Shown here one piece after another: positions 1-11,685 of a stretch of 64,000 nucleotides of DNA (within the stretch, counting starts at the first letter, position 1; each line of letters opens with the position of its first letter). Under the pieces are notes generated by a model that ran no database searches, was not told where the DNA came from, and saw nothing but the letters and a program-made list of their open reading frames with translations. The position numbers and the translations under genes were made by a program. The stretch is from NCBI GenBank assembly GCA_033239525.1, contig BSYO01000024.1, forward strand, positions 13,697,268-13,761,267. The letters run 5' to 3'. This DNA comes from Nepenthes gracilis. Its lineage: Eukaryota > Streptophyta > Magnoliopsida > Caryophyllales > Nepenthaceae.

Positions 1-3000
1 TTTTCTAATTCTTTGTCATGTTTTTTTAATGTAAAGAGTATATATGGGCAATATTATATTAAAAATAGCTCGAATTTGACGCATATGGTTTTTTTCATAG
101 GTATGTACAATCCTCCCTCAATCAGAGACTAAATGACATTTTTACCCTTTTTCTTGAATAAATAGCTCTTAAAATTCTTTTCCATCTGTACCCTTTTGTA
201 GAGTTAAAGCAAAGTTCTTTGTTGGTTCCAGTTGTGGAACTACAGGGCTACCGTTTGCTGGAGATTTTGTACGATTATTACGGCTATGCCATGCTCTAAG
301 GTCGAATGAAGGCTGAGGTGCCCGTTTGATCCCAGACAGAGCTAAATAGAAATAATATATAAAAAGATATATTTTTCACATTAAGTTTAATAGAAAAAAT
401 TCTTTAAAAATATGTAAGGAAAAATTAAAAAACTGTCACATGACTTATAATTTTATTCTTTGTTTTTTTAATAATCAAATAATAAAATACTTATATTAAG
501 AATTTATTATTTTCATGTGATTTTTTTTTATTATCATCCAAAGAAAAAATATATTTTTTAATTCTCTCATTTATTTTTTTTACTTTAAATTTTTCTATAA
601 CTAATTGATGTATATTTGAGATCTAAATTATTACCCAAAAATATCGAATGAACATTTGAATTATTTAATTCAGATTCTATACAACATAATAATTAATTAG
701 CTGTTATAAAATAAAAAACTCATTCTTTAATATATTATTCGATGTTTAAGTCAGAAATTTCTTGACAAAAATGAAGGATTGAAAGGGATAGAAGACTAGT
801 GAAATGTAAGGGAGATACTGATTTGGTTATTTGATTATGGAAGGATGCAAATATTTTTTGAGACTTAAGCTCAATTCTTATGTCTTTTTTATCTTGGATT
901 TTTTCCCCTTTCTAATGAGGAAGGCTATAATGTACTTATAGTTTGGCTGCCAATTAGCATGCCTTTTTGGATTTGGCTTGACAGTTCAATTGAAACATTA
1001 TATTAATTAAGACTTAACCAATACTTAAGATTTATAATCGCTCAATATATAATTTTATTATTTAGTAGTTATAATTATTTATTTAATATGATAACTTATC
1101 AATTGATTCATATAATTATTTATCAGGATTTAATATCAGATTTAATATTCTATCGAGTTATTAATTATTTCGATCATCAATATATTTAGCTATTCAGCCA
1201 CTTAATCGTTTGGCAGGTTAGATGTTTAAATAGATTCTTAATTTTCTTTCATACTGGGTCAAACAGCTTGACTGCTTAGTATTCATCTATGAGCTTGCAA
1301 TTTATAGGTTTCATATTTTATTGGATCGAATTGATCTTATTTTAGATCGTATCTAACACTAATTAAGTTCTAATGGTGGCCATTGATGTTTTTACTTTTT
1401 TTTTTTCAATTTATATAACTATTAATAAATCAATCAATATAAATATTTTATGAACAACATATAACAAAGTATGATGCATTGTTTTAGAACACAAGTAAAC
1501 AAAAACTAGACCAAACGATTGATTATTTACTGAATAGATAATCCATAGGTGTTTAAAAATTTTATTTTCAATTAAAAGTTAAGCTATTTAGTTGTATTTT
1601 ATAGACAATAAGCAATAATAATACGACAACAACTAAATAACACATACTTCCATTTCTTCCGTAGCCTCTGCTATGACTTCTAATTTGATATATATATATA
1701 TTTATATGTATAATAATTCATTCGAATAAGTATTTTTATGGGTTAAACTTTTACTTATTATTAATTATTAGCCTTATAAATTTAAAGAAAATTAGATAGA
1801 TAGAACTTATACTGCTACTAAATAATGGTAAATAAAAAAATATCTTAAAATAGTTATTTTTTAGTAATTAGGAATAAAAAAAAATATTAGAAATGAGCTG
1901 ATTTTTTTTTTCTTATTCTAAAGCAACAATAATTGCTTTGTAATTATTTCCAATGAAACAAACAAATGGTGGAATAGTTATTTTACTACAAATAAAGTAT
2001 GAATAAAGATATAAAAGTAAATTTGATGTTAATTTTAGTACTAAAATAATATTATATTATATAATAAAAAGGACAAAAAGTTGTGATTAAAATTTTTTAA
2101 AAAGTATTATAAAAAATGAAGATAATTATAAGATTTTTCCTATTTATCATAAATTGGTACATAGCTGTTTCGAGCTACTCTATGCTTTTTCCTGTTTGTC
2201 ACTTTTCCATTACTACACTACAGAGAGAGCTGGTGCAGGAGGGGAACAAAAAGAGAAGCAAATGACATATTGATGAGATATATATTTTTTCTACTCACAA
2301 ATTATTGATTGGGTTATGATTTTTTCCCCTTTTATTTCAGTCTATTTATATAAAATATGGGGTAATTGTGTATGTAATTAAGTTATTAATTTAAATTAGT
2401 TTATTTACCTATTCAAAATATATTTTAATATATCTATTTTTAGAAAGTTTCAAATTGAAAACTTACAAGGAAATCATGATGTGTTGTACAAGACCACAAT
2501 CAGTTGTTTGGAAAGATTTAACTTAAGTGCTTATTATGATTTATATGGTCAAGTATTGAAGGGTGTAGTTAACGGAGATTAAAGAATATAATCGGGCTAT
2601 ATTAGACTGTAGACACCTTCATTAAATATATACAATCTTATCTTATATTATATGTAATGAAAAATGTTTTAAAATCACTTTTAGCCACCATTGGAAATTC
2701 TCGAGTGATATTACACTTATACACCCATTAATTTTTTTTTAAACCCGTTAATATAATGATTTGATAAGATATTACGTCATAAATATATTTTAAAAATAGG
2801 TAAAATGTATCTCGCTAACGTCTTTTATATGTAAGATATTATTTTTACGACTAAAACCCTTGTTGATAAATTATAACATGACAATTCTAATGTTACTCCA
2901 AGGCTTTCTGTTCAAACTTACTAGATCTACATTGTATTATTACAAAAAAAAAAATTTTAAAAATACTCTTTAATTACCTTCAAAAACTCCCTCATATGAT

Positions 3001-3150
3001 ATATACTTATGCATCTATCTATTCACTTGCCAATATAGATAAATTAAGGAAATATTACATCATAATGATACCTAAAAATGGATAAGATATCCCACTCAGG
3101 CCACTAATATACAAGAAACCATTTTAACAACTTAAATTAGGTAACTTAAA
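1..3150. other. AT-rich intergenic spacer
   Basis: No coding region longer than chance is visible on either strand. The stretch is strongly AT-rich with many poly-A and poly-T runs. A somewhat GC-richer island at about 190-340 has no recognisable coding frame. One dispersed repeat copy (about 998-1370) is listed separately. Confidence 0.6.
998..1370. repeat. Dispersed AT-rich repeat, copy A
   Basis: This stretch resembles 62385-62770 by eye in the same orientation. Blocks shared in order include TTTAGTAGTTATAATTATTT, a following TTTAATAT and TATCA segment, and a shared 3' part around the words for 'catccataagcatacaattt' in diverged form, ending in TATTTTATTGGATCGA-like sequence. The copies are old and no terminal repeats or target duplication could be defined, so the class is unknown. 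Confidence 0.5.
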
Positions 3151-3157
3151 ACACACA

Positions 3158-3201
<44 letters not shown>
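3151..3201. repeat. Compound AC/TC microsatellite
   Basis: Five AC units are followed by about twenty TC units. The tract lies about 75 bp upstream of the ATG of the gibberellin 20-oxidase pseudogene, where plant 5' UTRs often carry pyrimidine repeats. It is probably length-polymorphic. Confidence 0.9.
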
Positions 3202-3202
<1 letters not shown>

Positions 3203-3877
3203 GTGTCCAACCTCTATGCATCCCTATTCGTCCCCTAGGCAACTGGCTTTTGGTAGGAGAATAATATAAACCAATGCGACCTCCACAGTCTTTGGAGCTT
3301 GTAGTGTTTGATGCCTCAGTTCTTCAACACGAATGCGACATACCTAAACAGTTCATATGCAACACGGCGAGAGGCTGGTTGCAGAGCCGCCGGAGCTCCA
3401 TAATGCTCCCGTCGACATAGGGGGCTTTCTCTCCGGCGAACCATTTCAAGTCTCGAAAGCCACCCACCTTGTCGACGAGGCATGCAAGAAGCATGGGCTC
3501 TTTCTGGTAGTGAACCACGGTGTGGATTCGACGCTTTTGGCAAAAGCTGTTGAGTTCACGGATTTCTTCTACGCCATTCCGCTAGCTGAGAAGCGAAGAG
3601 TCAAGAGAAAGATGGGTGATCGCTGCGGCATTCACTATGGCTATGCCAGTAGCTTCACCGGCCGCTTCACCTCCAAACATCCATGGAAAGAGACGTTGAC
3701 ATTTCCATATTCTTCTGATGGAGACAATCCGACAGAAATTGTGGAGAAGTATTTCCTCGATGTCCATGGAGATAAATTCGGCTTCGGGTAAGAAAATTCA
3801 TGGCGCATTAAGGCTTTGTTTACTATATAACAGTATACTTCTCCTGAACTAGCTTGTCACTGTCGGACTTGAGTTAA

Positions 3878-3927
<50 letters not shown>

Positions 3928-3936
3928 CATTATTTA
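3878..3936. repeat. ATT trinucleotide microsatellite
   Basis: About eighteen ATT/TTA units run near-perfectly in intron 1 of the GA20ox pseudogene, about 30 bp before the solo LTR. Confidence 0.85.
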
Positions 3937-3966
3937 CTCTAGTACGCTCACATGTGTATTTGATAT

Positions 3967-5051
3967 TGATGCGTACCTGAATTTAATTTCGAACAGATTC
4001 GAATTCGATTAATTATTTGGATCCGACTCTGTTCACCGAGTTTGAATCTTACACACCACTATAGTAAACAAGAGGTCATGTGTCAGCTTAATGTTGTTCC
4101 ACCGAAAATATTTTGACGCTCAAGTCAGCAACAAACTTTCAAACTTTAAGAAGGTAAATTGATAAGTAAAAAGAGAGAGAGAGAGCGAAATTGAGATTGG
4201 TGGGAGTGTTGGCCTGTAGATATAGGAGACGTTCCCGTGACTCGTTGAGAAGATGGTTTCGCAACTCGATGTTCGCAAGAAGCGAGTGGGAAGTTACGTT
4301 CTGAAAGCGTGGAAGCTTAGAATGATGGTTCTCAGGGAGCAGGCAAGATCTCTGGAATCTGGAGGCTTGGAGTGGGATTGACAAAGTAAACGATTGAGAG
4401 TAAGTATGCTCAAGGAATTTTGTAACAGCATTGCGCTGAATTTTTACGTCTGTGTTCGTGTCTCAGATATTGTCCCTCTAAAGTGGAGACTATGGGCTTC
4501 TATAGACGGTAGGGAGTGCGACCTTCCTTAGCCAAGAAGGCGTGATTCCGCCTGGTTATTGAGCGGCATTCCTTGAGCGGGAAGGCTTGACTGGCGTAAT
4601 CTAATGAGGTCGTTTCCTTCCTAAGTACGTAACGGGTATCCAAATTATTTGTCTTTCTTTTGTGCTTTTGTTACCGTTAGACTCCATCGTTGGCAGGAAG
4701 AAAGAATCTGGCACCGTCTTTATGGGAAGGGCGATGAATTAGTTGATACATTCTTTAGAGGAGATCGACTTCAAGGAAGGCGTGAAATCAGGGAAAAGAC
4801 TGTTGCTTGTCGTGTATGGAAACGTCTGCCAAATTGGGCCTGATCCGTGTTAGATTTTATGTCTTTTCGCGGTCTGTTGTTGCAGTACTTTCAGTCAATA
4901 TTCCTGTTGATCGTCTTGAGGGAGCGCGTTGGCTGTCTGGTTGGCGCTATGCGCGGTCAACGCTAACGTTGACCGTCTAACACGCGCATGAACTTTCTAG
5001 ACTTTGGGCCGTTTTTCTTATTGGGCCTGCCAGCTATGAGCCTACCCATCA
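3967..5051 (-). mobile_element. Solo LTR of Tat-type gypsy family B, in GA20ox intron 1
   Basis: The 1085-bp unit starts TGATGCGTACC and ends CCTACCCATCA, with TG...CA ends. It is flanked by near-identical 5-bp sequences, GATAT (3962-3966) and GACAT (5052-5056). Its sequence matches the LTRs at 21934-22885, 40022-40544 and 48245-49072 and, inverted, the one entering at the right edge. Orientation is inferred from the 40022-49072 element, whose gag-pol reads on the minus strand. No internal domain is present, so it is a solo LTR left by LTR-LTR recombination. Confidence 0.85.
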
Positions 5052-5897
5052 GACATATTGGGTATTCTATGAATTAAAAAAAAAGAATTTTTAATATAAA
5101 CTAAAGAATAATTAATTTATTTTAATAATTTAGAAATAATTAATAATCTAATTTTCTATTGTATGAGCTATATTATAGAACAATTTTTTATAATGTGGGC
5201 TCACTTACACATCAAATTTTTCCATAATTTCTTTAAATAATGAAACAAGAAAAATATATTCCCATTGACAATTTAAGCAGATGATCAAATTATATTTCAT
5301 AAAGAAACTATGAATTTTAATTGGTATCCACGACCAAACAATATCCTCTCATTTTACAAAAATATCATAACGGTGTATCAGTATTCATACTTCTTAGGTA
5401 GTATATTGGCTTGTTATGCATATTTACATTAAAAATCTCAACTGTTAGTCTGCCTTCCTCAAAGTTCACTGTTTTTGGGGCTGTTTTGGTGCTCAGGGGG
5501 ACATACAAAAAATATTGTGAAGCCATCAGCAGTCTGTGTCTTGAGATCAGGGAGCTCCTGCACTTTAGATGCTTGAGAATTAATACATAGACTATTTTTG
5601 AATCTCATTAAATACATATAGTTATATGAATCAGTTGTCACCATTTTATATCATTTCTTCAAATCTATCTCTTCACTTCCTCTTATCATAACTCAATCAC
5701 AATTCATCTTCATCATATTATATATTTTGTTCTTATCTTTTCTTTATCTTCTACAAATTTAATAATTTTAAATGTTTACAGATATAGCAATCGGTATGGT
5801 ATGTTGATTCAGGCCATGTCGAACCAGATATACAAGAGTAGTGTGCACAGAGCAGTGGTGAATAGCAAGAGTGCAAGGAAACCTGTGGCATTCTTTC

Positions 5898-6912
5898 TGT
5901 TAGAGACATTTGTCTTATTGGCATATTCCGTGACCATATGTATTATTGTATTGATGTCGGGTTGTGGGTTATCGGGTTAAAGTCCGTGCGGTCCGCCCTC
6001 CATTCGCTCAAGCCCGCCCTAAGCCTTCCCGCTCGCCTCTCGCTCGATACCCGCTCAAGCCTAAAATCCAGAACATCCCTGGCTCGCCAGGAGCTCGAGA
6101 ACCGCTCGAGCCGAAAATCCAGTAGGGGGGCCGCTCGCTGCGTGCTCGAACCCCCGCAGGGTTTCTCACGAAACCCTACGGCCGCTCGAGCGCCGGCCCA
6201 ACGGGCAGAATTTTGAAACGCGTTTTTGGCTCCACTATAAATTGATACCTTATTTTCTTCAAACACTAAGCACGCCACAGCCTCAATTGATAATTTTTGA
6301 AGTCTTCAAACTTGAGAGAAAAGCCTTTCATGCATCATTGATTTAGTCTCTCTTGAGAAAACCAAAAGACAAAACCTTGAGCTTCATGATCTAAGGAGTT
6401 TTCTCACCATTTTTCTTTTTCTTTTTCCATTCAAACCTTTCATACTTCTACCTGCGTTGGAGACGTTGGTTCGTGAAGAAGGAGACTCGTTCGTGATTGG
6501 AAATTCAAGTGGTTCGAGGGAAGATTGACGTGAAGACCGGAAGGTGTCCGGTTTCGTTGCCGCGGGTAAATCCAAGGAGTTCCTTGGTAGGGATCACATG
6601 ACGGGAGTAAGTCGGCTAGGTTAGCGCGTCGTTGCCACCCGATCTGTAAGTTGATTTTCATAGTGCATTGCTTCCCTGGCCGTTGAAGCCCGGAGTGTTT
6701 TTCTCGATACCGTGGGTATCGAGTTTTCACTTCGTCACCAAAAATCGGATCTTTTTACTATTGTTTATGCTTGGCTATATCTTGCTTGCTTGTTCATATC
6801 TCTAATATTTAGAATTAAATATTCGTTACGTGTATTGAATATTTAAAGTATTTGTGCTTCCACTATAATTTTTTCGGGATCGAAACACATTAGCACAAAA
6901 CGTACTTTTTCA
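5898..6912 (+). mobile_element. Solo LTR, probably Copia, inserted in GA20ox exon 3
   Basis: The 1015-bp insert starts TGTTAGAGAC and ends ACTTTTTCA. A perfect 5-bp target duplication CTTTC flanks it (5893-5897 and 6913-6917). Removing the insert and one duplicate joins the frame AFFL to CPKED exactly, so the borders are supported by coding continuity as well. The body has a GC-rich first half, a TATA-like box at 6235 and a transcribed-leader-like second half, as expected of an LTR read on the plus strand. The Copia assignment rests only on general LTR style. Confidence 0.88.
6235..6243 (+). promoter_or_regulatory. TATA-like box of the solo LTR
   Basis: CTATAAATT follows a GC-rich segment and precedes an AT-balanced leader. 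Its position in the middle of the LTR fits the U3/R border. No transcription evidence is available. Confidence 0.45.
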
Positions 6913-7091
6913 CTTTCTATGCCCAAAGGAGGATAGAGTTGTCAAGCCACCGGAGGAATTACAACTGCTAAGCATTAGGACTGCAAGGACTTTGCCAGAC
7001 TTCCCATGGCAGATTCTTCTGGACTCATTAAAGGGCCGACACCAGCACCCTTGATGCTTTTACACGCTGGCTTAAGAGGAAAAGCTCCTAA

Positions 7092-7493
7092 TTATTTAGA
7101 GTTCGGGGATGTTATCTATCACCTCCGAAGTGTAGCTCTTCCGTCTTACTTTCTTTAAAACCATTGGATATAAATCTAATGGTTATAAATTTTTACTTTT
7201 TAATGTAAAAAAATTGTTTAAATTCTACTATTTAACATCATATTTATATAATTGGATTTATATTCAGCAGTTTACGTAGTAAACCACATATAATATATCT
7301 CATTAGTAAGGTGTAACGCCTCTCGTTTAAATAGTTTGATAATGGACATTTGATTATATAGTTTCTGTTCTCTGCTACTTCAGTCTGCATTGATTGGCTG
7401 CTCTGGTAAGTGATTGCGATAAAATTCGTGTTATATGGAGATGTAAAAATAGTATATTTGATACTTAATTTTAACAAATTTTTATATAACATA
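7092..7493. other. 3' flank of the GA20ox pseudogene
   Basis: This is AT-rich sequence between the pseudogene stop and the target duplication of the next retrotransposon. No gene is visible. Confidence 0.5.
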
Positions 7494-7498
7494 AGCTT

Positions 7499-8455
7499 TG
7501 TTGCGTTCTGGTTCTGCGGATCGTTCGGAGGCAGGCTCGTTTATGAGCGGTGTGTCCAATCTGATCCGTGGTTACCAGGCAACACAAATGATTGAGGTGT
7601 TGGACACGAGATGAAGATTGAGACTGGGTTTTTACGTGGAAAACCTTCTCTTGAATAGGGAGGAAAAACCACGAGGCTCAGGGCCTGAAAAGTGCTTCAC
7701 TATATGGGTTGGAGATTTTACAAAGTACAGTTGTGAGGGTTGATCCCTTCCCTGTCTCTTATTTTGTGTTTTCTTCCCTAGTGAACTATGCTCGCTGGGA
7801 GCTTTTTTCTCTCCTTTGTGGAGTTGTTTTGGGGAGAGAGTGTCCGGTCGAAGGCTTTGTCTCTCTCTATGCGGGTCTGCTGGCGCCCAGTCTCAGAGTC
7901 GTCCCCCTTGAGAGGGGGCCTTGCTGAGTATTTATAGGAGAAACCAGGCAGTTGGGGAGAAGACACGTGGCGTCCATCCGGCGGTTGAGGAGCTGGTCCA
8001 CCGACTCCCTTTAATGCTGCTGACGTTGCGTGGAGTGGCATGCGGACGGCGCCGCTGCAGCATCTGAGTGTGTCAGGTGTGCAGGATCTGAACATCAGTC
8101 TTAATTTTGACTAGGCGTGCCCTGTTGAGACGGCGACTGGCAGTAGGTGCAGGTTTTCTTGGGAACCGACGAAGTGGCTTAGCTGGCATTCCCGGTCATG
8201 AATGAGCGGTCCTCGTCCAGCTGTGATGTTCCTCGTGAGTTGGTGGACTCGTGAGATGATGCGACTCTGGAGGGCCTTCTGGGAGAAATCCGAGTGTCTA
8301 TTCCTGGTTGCTCGGACAATTCTAAGACTCTGCTAGACTTCTTGGGCTCTCGGTCCTTGGGCTTCTTACTTGGGCCGCCTGAGTATTTCTGGGCCTCTTA
8401 CTTGGGCCCTTCTCCTGGGCCGTGCTTTTATGGGCCTTCATATTGAGGCCCAACA
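7499..8455 (-). repeat. Left LTR (3' LTR in element sense), family A
   Basis: It aligns end to end with 12698-13654 with scattered substitutions and the same length. It is related to the solo LTR at 56830-57713, sharing the TGTTGCG start, the AAAAACCACGAGGCT block and the CCCAACA end. Confidence 0.93.
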
Positions 8456-8469
8456 TAGCCCCCCGTGCC
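8456..8469 (-). promoter_or_regulatory. Polypurine tract
   Basis: On the minus strand, GGCACGGGGGGCTA directly abuts the LTR. This is the expected position and composition of a plus-strand primer for reverse transcription, and it fixes the element's orientation. Confidence 0.75.
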
Positions 8470-8861
8470 AAAGGACTCGAAGCTCTCGGTCGTTTGGCAT
8501 GAAGTCGCTAGCCTGCTGGGGGTCTCGACCGTCCGAGAGTGCGTGTCCTGGTGGTGAGCACTGCGTTGAGCCTGATGGGAGATCATCCCCGGACCTCTTC
8601 TGGGCCTCCGTTTTGCCTCCTCGCTGGAGCATTAAATGCCGTATCTGGCTAATGTAACGTGCTATCAGGTGCCTTGGGAAGGAGTGATCACCAGACTTCT
8701 AGGGCGAATGGTTGGTCGACACGTGGCAAGGGCAATGAGTATGCCTTTTTGCATTCCAGGGCTTATTTAAATGCCTTTTTGCCCTAATGTTTCATCTTCG
8801 CGCCTGCTTTTCGTTCTCTTGTTCGTTCGAGCTTCGTCTTCTCCTTTGTTCTTTGGCTTTC

Positions 8862-10918
8862 ATGGCGCATGGAGTGAGAGACATTGCTTCCACGGTGACG
8901 CTCGACAAGCTCACGGAGATTCGAGCCCAGTATCAGATCCCTGAGTCTATGGCCATGATGATTCCGGAGCCACATGATAGGGTACTGTACCCTCCGGACG
9001 GCTTCATCACCATTTATAAGGCCTACCTCAAAGGTGGGTTACAGTTTTCCGTTTCGGAGGAGCTCTACGACATTATGAGGGTGCTTGGGGTGCCCCTTGC
9101 CAGGGCTTCACCGAATGCGATGAGGTATCTGGTGTCCTTGTCCGTCTTCTTTCGGTGTCATGAGAAGCTCTTGAATCCTCTTACGGTCAAGGTGATGTTC
9201 CGCTTTACGCAGAACCTTGATTGGATCGTAATGACTCCCCGCCCGGAATTTTCTTCGCTGTGTGGTGGCAACCCAGATTCCACGAGGCGGTTGAAGGATA
9301 AGTTTTTCTTTCTCGGCGTCTACGAGCATTGGGCCATCCCTACCACGTGGGGGAAGGTGGCCAGCCAGTTTTGCTCTGACCCTTCGAGGGAGGACCGGGA
9401 GGAAGTGAAGGCGCGCACAGACTTAGTGCTGGCCAATCTGTGGAGCTTCCATTTGAACAAGCGCAACATCTAGCTGACTACTGATAAATTCAGGGCAGCC
9501 AAGTGGGGACCGCGGGAGGAGGCTCCTGGCCCAGCTCCTTCTGTAAAGGCCACAAGGAGATCGAGGATTGGGGGACCCACTGCTGAGCGCTCCTCGAGTG
9601 ATGATGAGGATTTTGATATCGAGGGCGTGAGCGATGATGACGTGGCTGCTCCTCTGCTTATGAGGTCGGGGACTGTCTCTTTCTCGGAGTCCTCGAGGTC
9701 TGGGGGTCTCGGCTTCACTGCCACTGCTAATCTTTCGACCGAGCCCTCAAGAGCTGTTGCGCGGATTAGAGAGCTTCCTGGGGCCCAGATCTCCTGTGAT
9801 GATGATGTTCCTCTGATCAAGAGGGTGAGGACTGAAGCCTCTCTTCCGGGGTCCTCGGGATCTGGTGGTCTCGCCTTCACTGCCACTGCTAAACTCTCTA
9901 CTGCACCCGTGGAGGTTCTCGCTCAGACCACGGGGCTTTCGGACGTCCAGCCCCCCTGTGATGATTTTGCTCTCGGTGCTCCCGTCGATCTGCCTGGTGA
10001 CGTCTCGGACAGGATTGATCACCCTTCCGAGGACATAGGAGGCGGGAGTGCCACGATGGATTCTGAGAGGGGAGTGTCGGCCGAAATGATCCGAGAGATG
10101 GTGGAGGTCGTGGATTTGAGTGTTGACGAGCCCGCGCCTCCGATCCTCTTGGGGCGCCCTGTTGAGGTTGAGGTCGAGCGGTTGCCTGAGTCTCTTAGGG
10201 ACATTGATTTCGAGGCAGACTTTCCAGCGCCTTTTGTAGCTAACGAGTCTGTGTCTGATGTGGCGTCCGCGGGGCTTAGGAGCGAGCCGTAGGAGTCCGA
10301 GTCCCACATGGAGCGTGGCACAGGGGATGACCCCCTTGTTTCTGAGGTAGGCTGTTGCTTCCTTTCTTCCTTTGCTTTCAACTGTTCATTCTTTGATGAA
10401 ATTTTCTGTTGCAGCTCCAGAGTTTGATTGCCGGCCTCACCGGACTAGTGGGAGTGATCGCTCAGTCCTGTCTGGAAATGAGGTCCTCGAGGGCCGCTCG
10501 TGAAGCTGCGCAACGGGCGGAAGCGGAGCTAGCTGAAGCTAAGGAGAAGATCGCTTCTTTGGAGAGTACTGTCAATGACCTGCGGCTTAGGCAGGGCCTC
10601 CTTCAGGAGCGGATCCTTCGCCAGGAGGAGAGGCTGAGGACGTCCGTACAGATTGCTGAGATGACTCTTGTGTTGGACGGCAAGTTTCGGGACGGTATTC
10701 GCATGTGTCGCCGGGTGGCGCGTTTGATCCGTCTGCAGTTTCCTGTAGCCGTCATTGATCCTAGGAATGCCAGTGCTTTGATCGCGGAAGACTCGTACGG
10801 CGTCGATGGCAGGCCTTTCCTTAGCTCTCCTCGGGCAGAGCTTGATGGTGAACCTCTTACGCCTGAGGAGGCAGTTCAGATGGAGCAGACAGGATCTTCC
10901 GGAGCCCGTGGGACTTAG
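8862..10918 (+). pseudogene. Antisense extra ORF of Tat element A (Transposase_28-like)
   Basis: This ORF reads opposite to gag. The start at 8862 (MAHGVRDIAS) is chosen over the upstream ATG at 8787 because the homologues at 23655 and 41045 begin at the same point. The N-terminal region carries a PPDGFITIYKAYLKGGL block, typical of the Pfam family Putative gypsy type transposon (PF04195). An acidic Ser-rich middle with two internal repeats (about 9640-9960) follows. An intron with GTAGG donor at 10347 and CAG acceptor at 10412-10414 (68 bp) joins in frame to a coiled-coil exon (10415-10918). Two in-frame TAG codons (9471, 10290) interrupt an otherwise open frame, so this copy is just broken or needs readthrough. 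Family knowledge: Tat elements of other plants carry such antisense ORFs; their function is unknown. Confidence 0.8.
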
Positions 10919-10979
10919 ATAGGAGGAAGCTGAGCGGCACTCCCTTGATGCGCCGCCCCCTTTTTGTTCATTTTGTTTT

Positions 10980-11289
10980 GTCATACTTGTACAGAAAATC
11001 ATTTTTGTGAATAAGACTTTGTTCTTTTCGCTTTAAGGCTTCGGACGTTTCTTTCGTGTCTTGCTTGTGCTCTCTTTTTTTTTTTTTTTTGCGGCACGTC
11101 AAACAGTGCCTAACTTCTTTGTTTCAAGCGGGTGTCTCCCTTCAGGTGCTTGACCCTTTGTCTTTTCGGACTTGGGCATGCAGCCCTCTTAGGGACTTCC
11201 AGCTTTTAGCCTTTCGGCCTTGTTTTTTCCGCCTGGCCTCTAGGACCGTTTGGTCACGGCCGAGTTTCTGGGTTTTGACCTCTGAGATC
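10980..11289. other. 3' end of the antisense ORF and spacer
   Basis: An AATAAGACTTTG stretch at about 11009 follows the antisense ORF stop and could serve as its polyadenylation region; a similar AATAAAATGACT lies after the homologue near 42957. A T-rich tract follows at about 11076. No further gene is visible. Confidence 0.4.
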
Positions 11290-11685
11290 CGACTGCTAGG
11301 GCCGCTCGGTCGTAGCCGAGTTTTTGTTGCTTGACCACTGGGGTCCGACCGTTGGGGTCGCTCGGGTTGGCGCCCAAGTTTTGTTGCCTGACCGCTGGGG
11401 TCCGACCGCGGGGGTCGCTCGGGTTGGCGCCCAAGTTTTGTTGCCTGACCGCTCGGGTCCGACCGTGGGGGTCGCTCGAGTTGGCGCCCAAGTTTTGTTG
11501 CCTGACCGCTGGGGTCCGACCGTTGGGGTCGCTCGGGTTGGCGCCAAAGTTTTGTTGCCTGACCGCTGGGGTCCAACCGCTGGGGTCCAACCGCTGGGGT
11601 CGCTCGGGTTGGCGCCAAAGTTTTGTTACCTGATCACTGGGGTCGCTCGGATTGGCGCCCAAGTTTTGTTGCCTGACCGCTGTGA
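11290..11685. repeat. 57-bp minisatellite inside the Tat element
   Basis: About six units share the core TTGGCGCCCAAGTTTTGTTG with varying GGGGTCCGACCG blocks. Because 57 is divisible by three, several frames stay open on both strands, giving false ORFs. It lies between the 3' ends of gag and the antisense ORF. Tandem repeats in this region are known in Tat elements and can seed satellites. Confidence 0.88.

Larger units (their letters stand above)
3274..7091 (+). pseudogene. GA20ox: Gibberellin 20-oxidase-like pseudogene, two LTR insertions
   Basis: The gene derives from a 2-oxoglutarate/Fe(II) dioxygenase of gibberellin synthesis (GA20ox family). Exon 1 (3274-3787) starts with the N-terminal block ending DIPKQFI. 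One base is lost after 3359, in the codon that should encode the Trp following FI. The next frame continues with APVDIGGFLSG-, VVNHGVD-, GYASSFTGRF- and PWKETL-like motifs and ends at a GTAAG donor. Exon 2 begins after an AG at 5496, in phase with exon 1, with a YKKYCEAIS block, but stops about 30 codons later; the Fe-binding HxD half is missing. Exon 3 starts at 5813 (YKSSVHRAVVNSKSARK), is cut at 5897 by a solo LTR, and resumes at 6918 with CPKEDRVVKPPEEL. A further frameshift near 7035 precedes the terminal TLDAFTRWLKRKSS and the stop at 7089-7091. With the frameshifts, exon loss and an exonic LTR it cannot make enzyme. Confidence 0.88.

Noticed and set aside
3316..3543. Minus-strand frames opposite GA20ox exon 1
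   Set aside because: Shadows of the plus-strand exon, which matches the dioxygenase family over its length.
8370..8657. 95-codon plus-strand frame spanning the LTR border
   Set aside because: Crosses the LTR end and polypurine tract, so it is not a gene of the element.
9470..11002. Long minus-strand frames opposite the antisense ORF of Tat element A
   Set aside because: Shadows of the GC-rich plus-strand coding sequence; the plus frame has homologues with a shared splice site.
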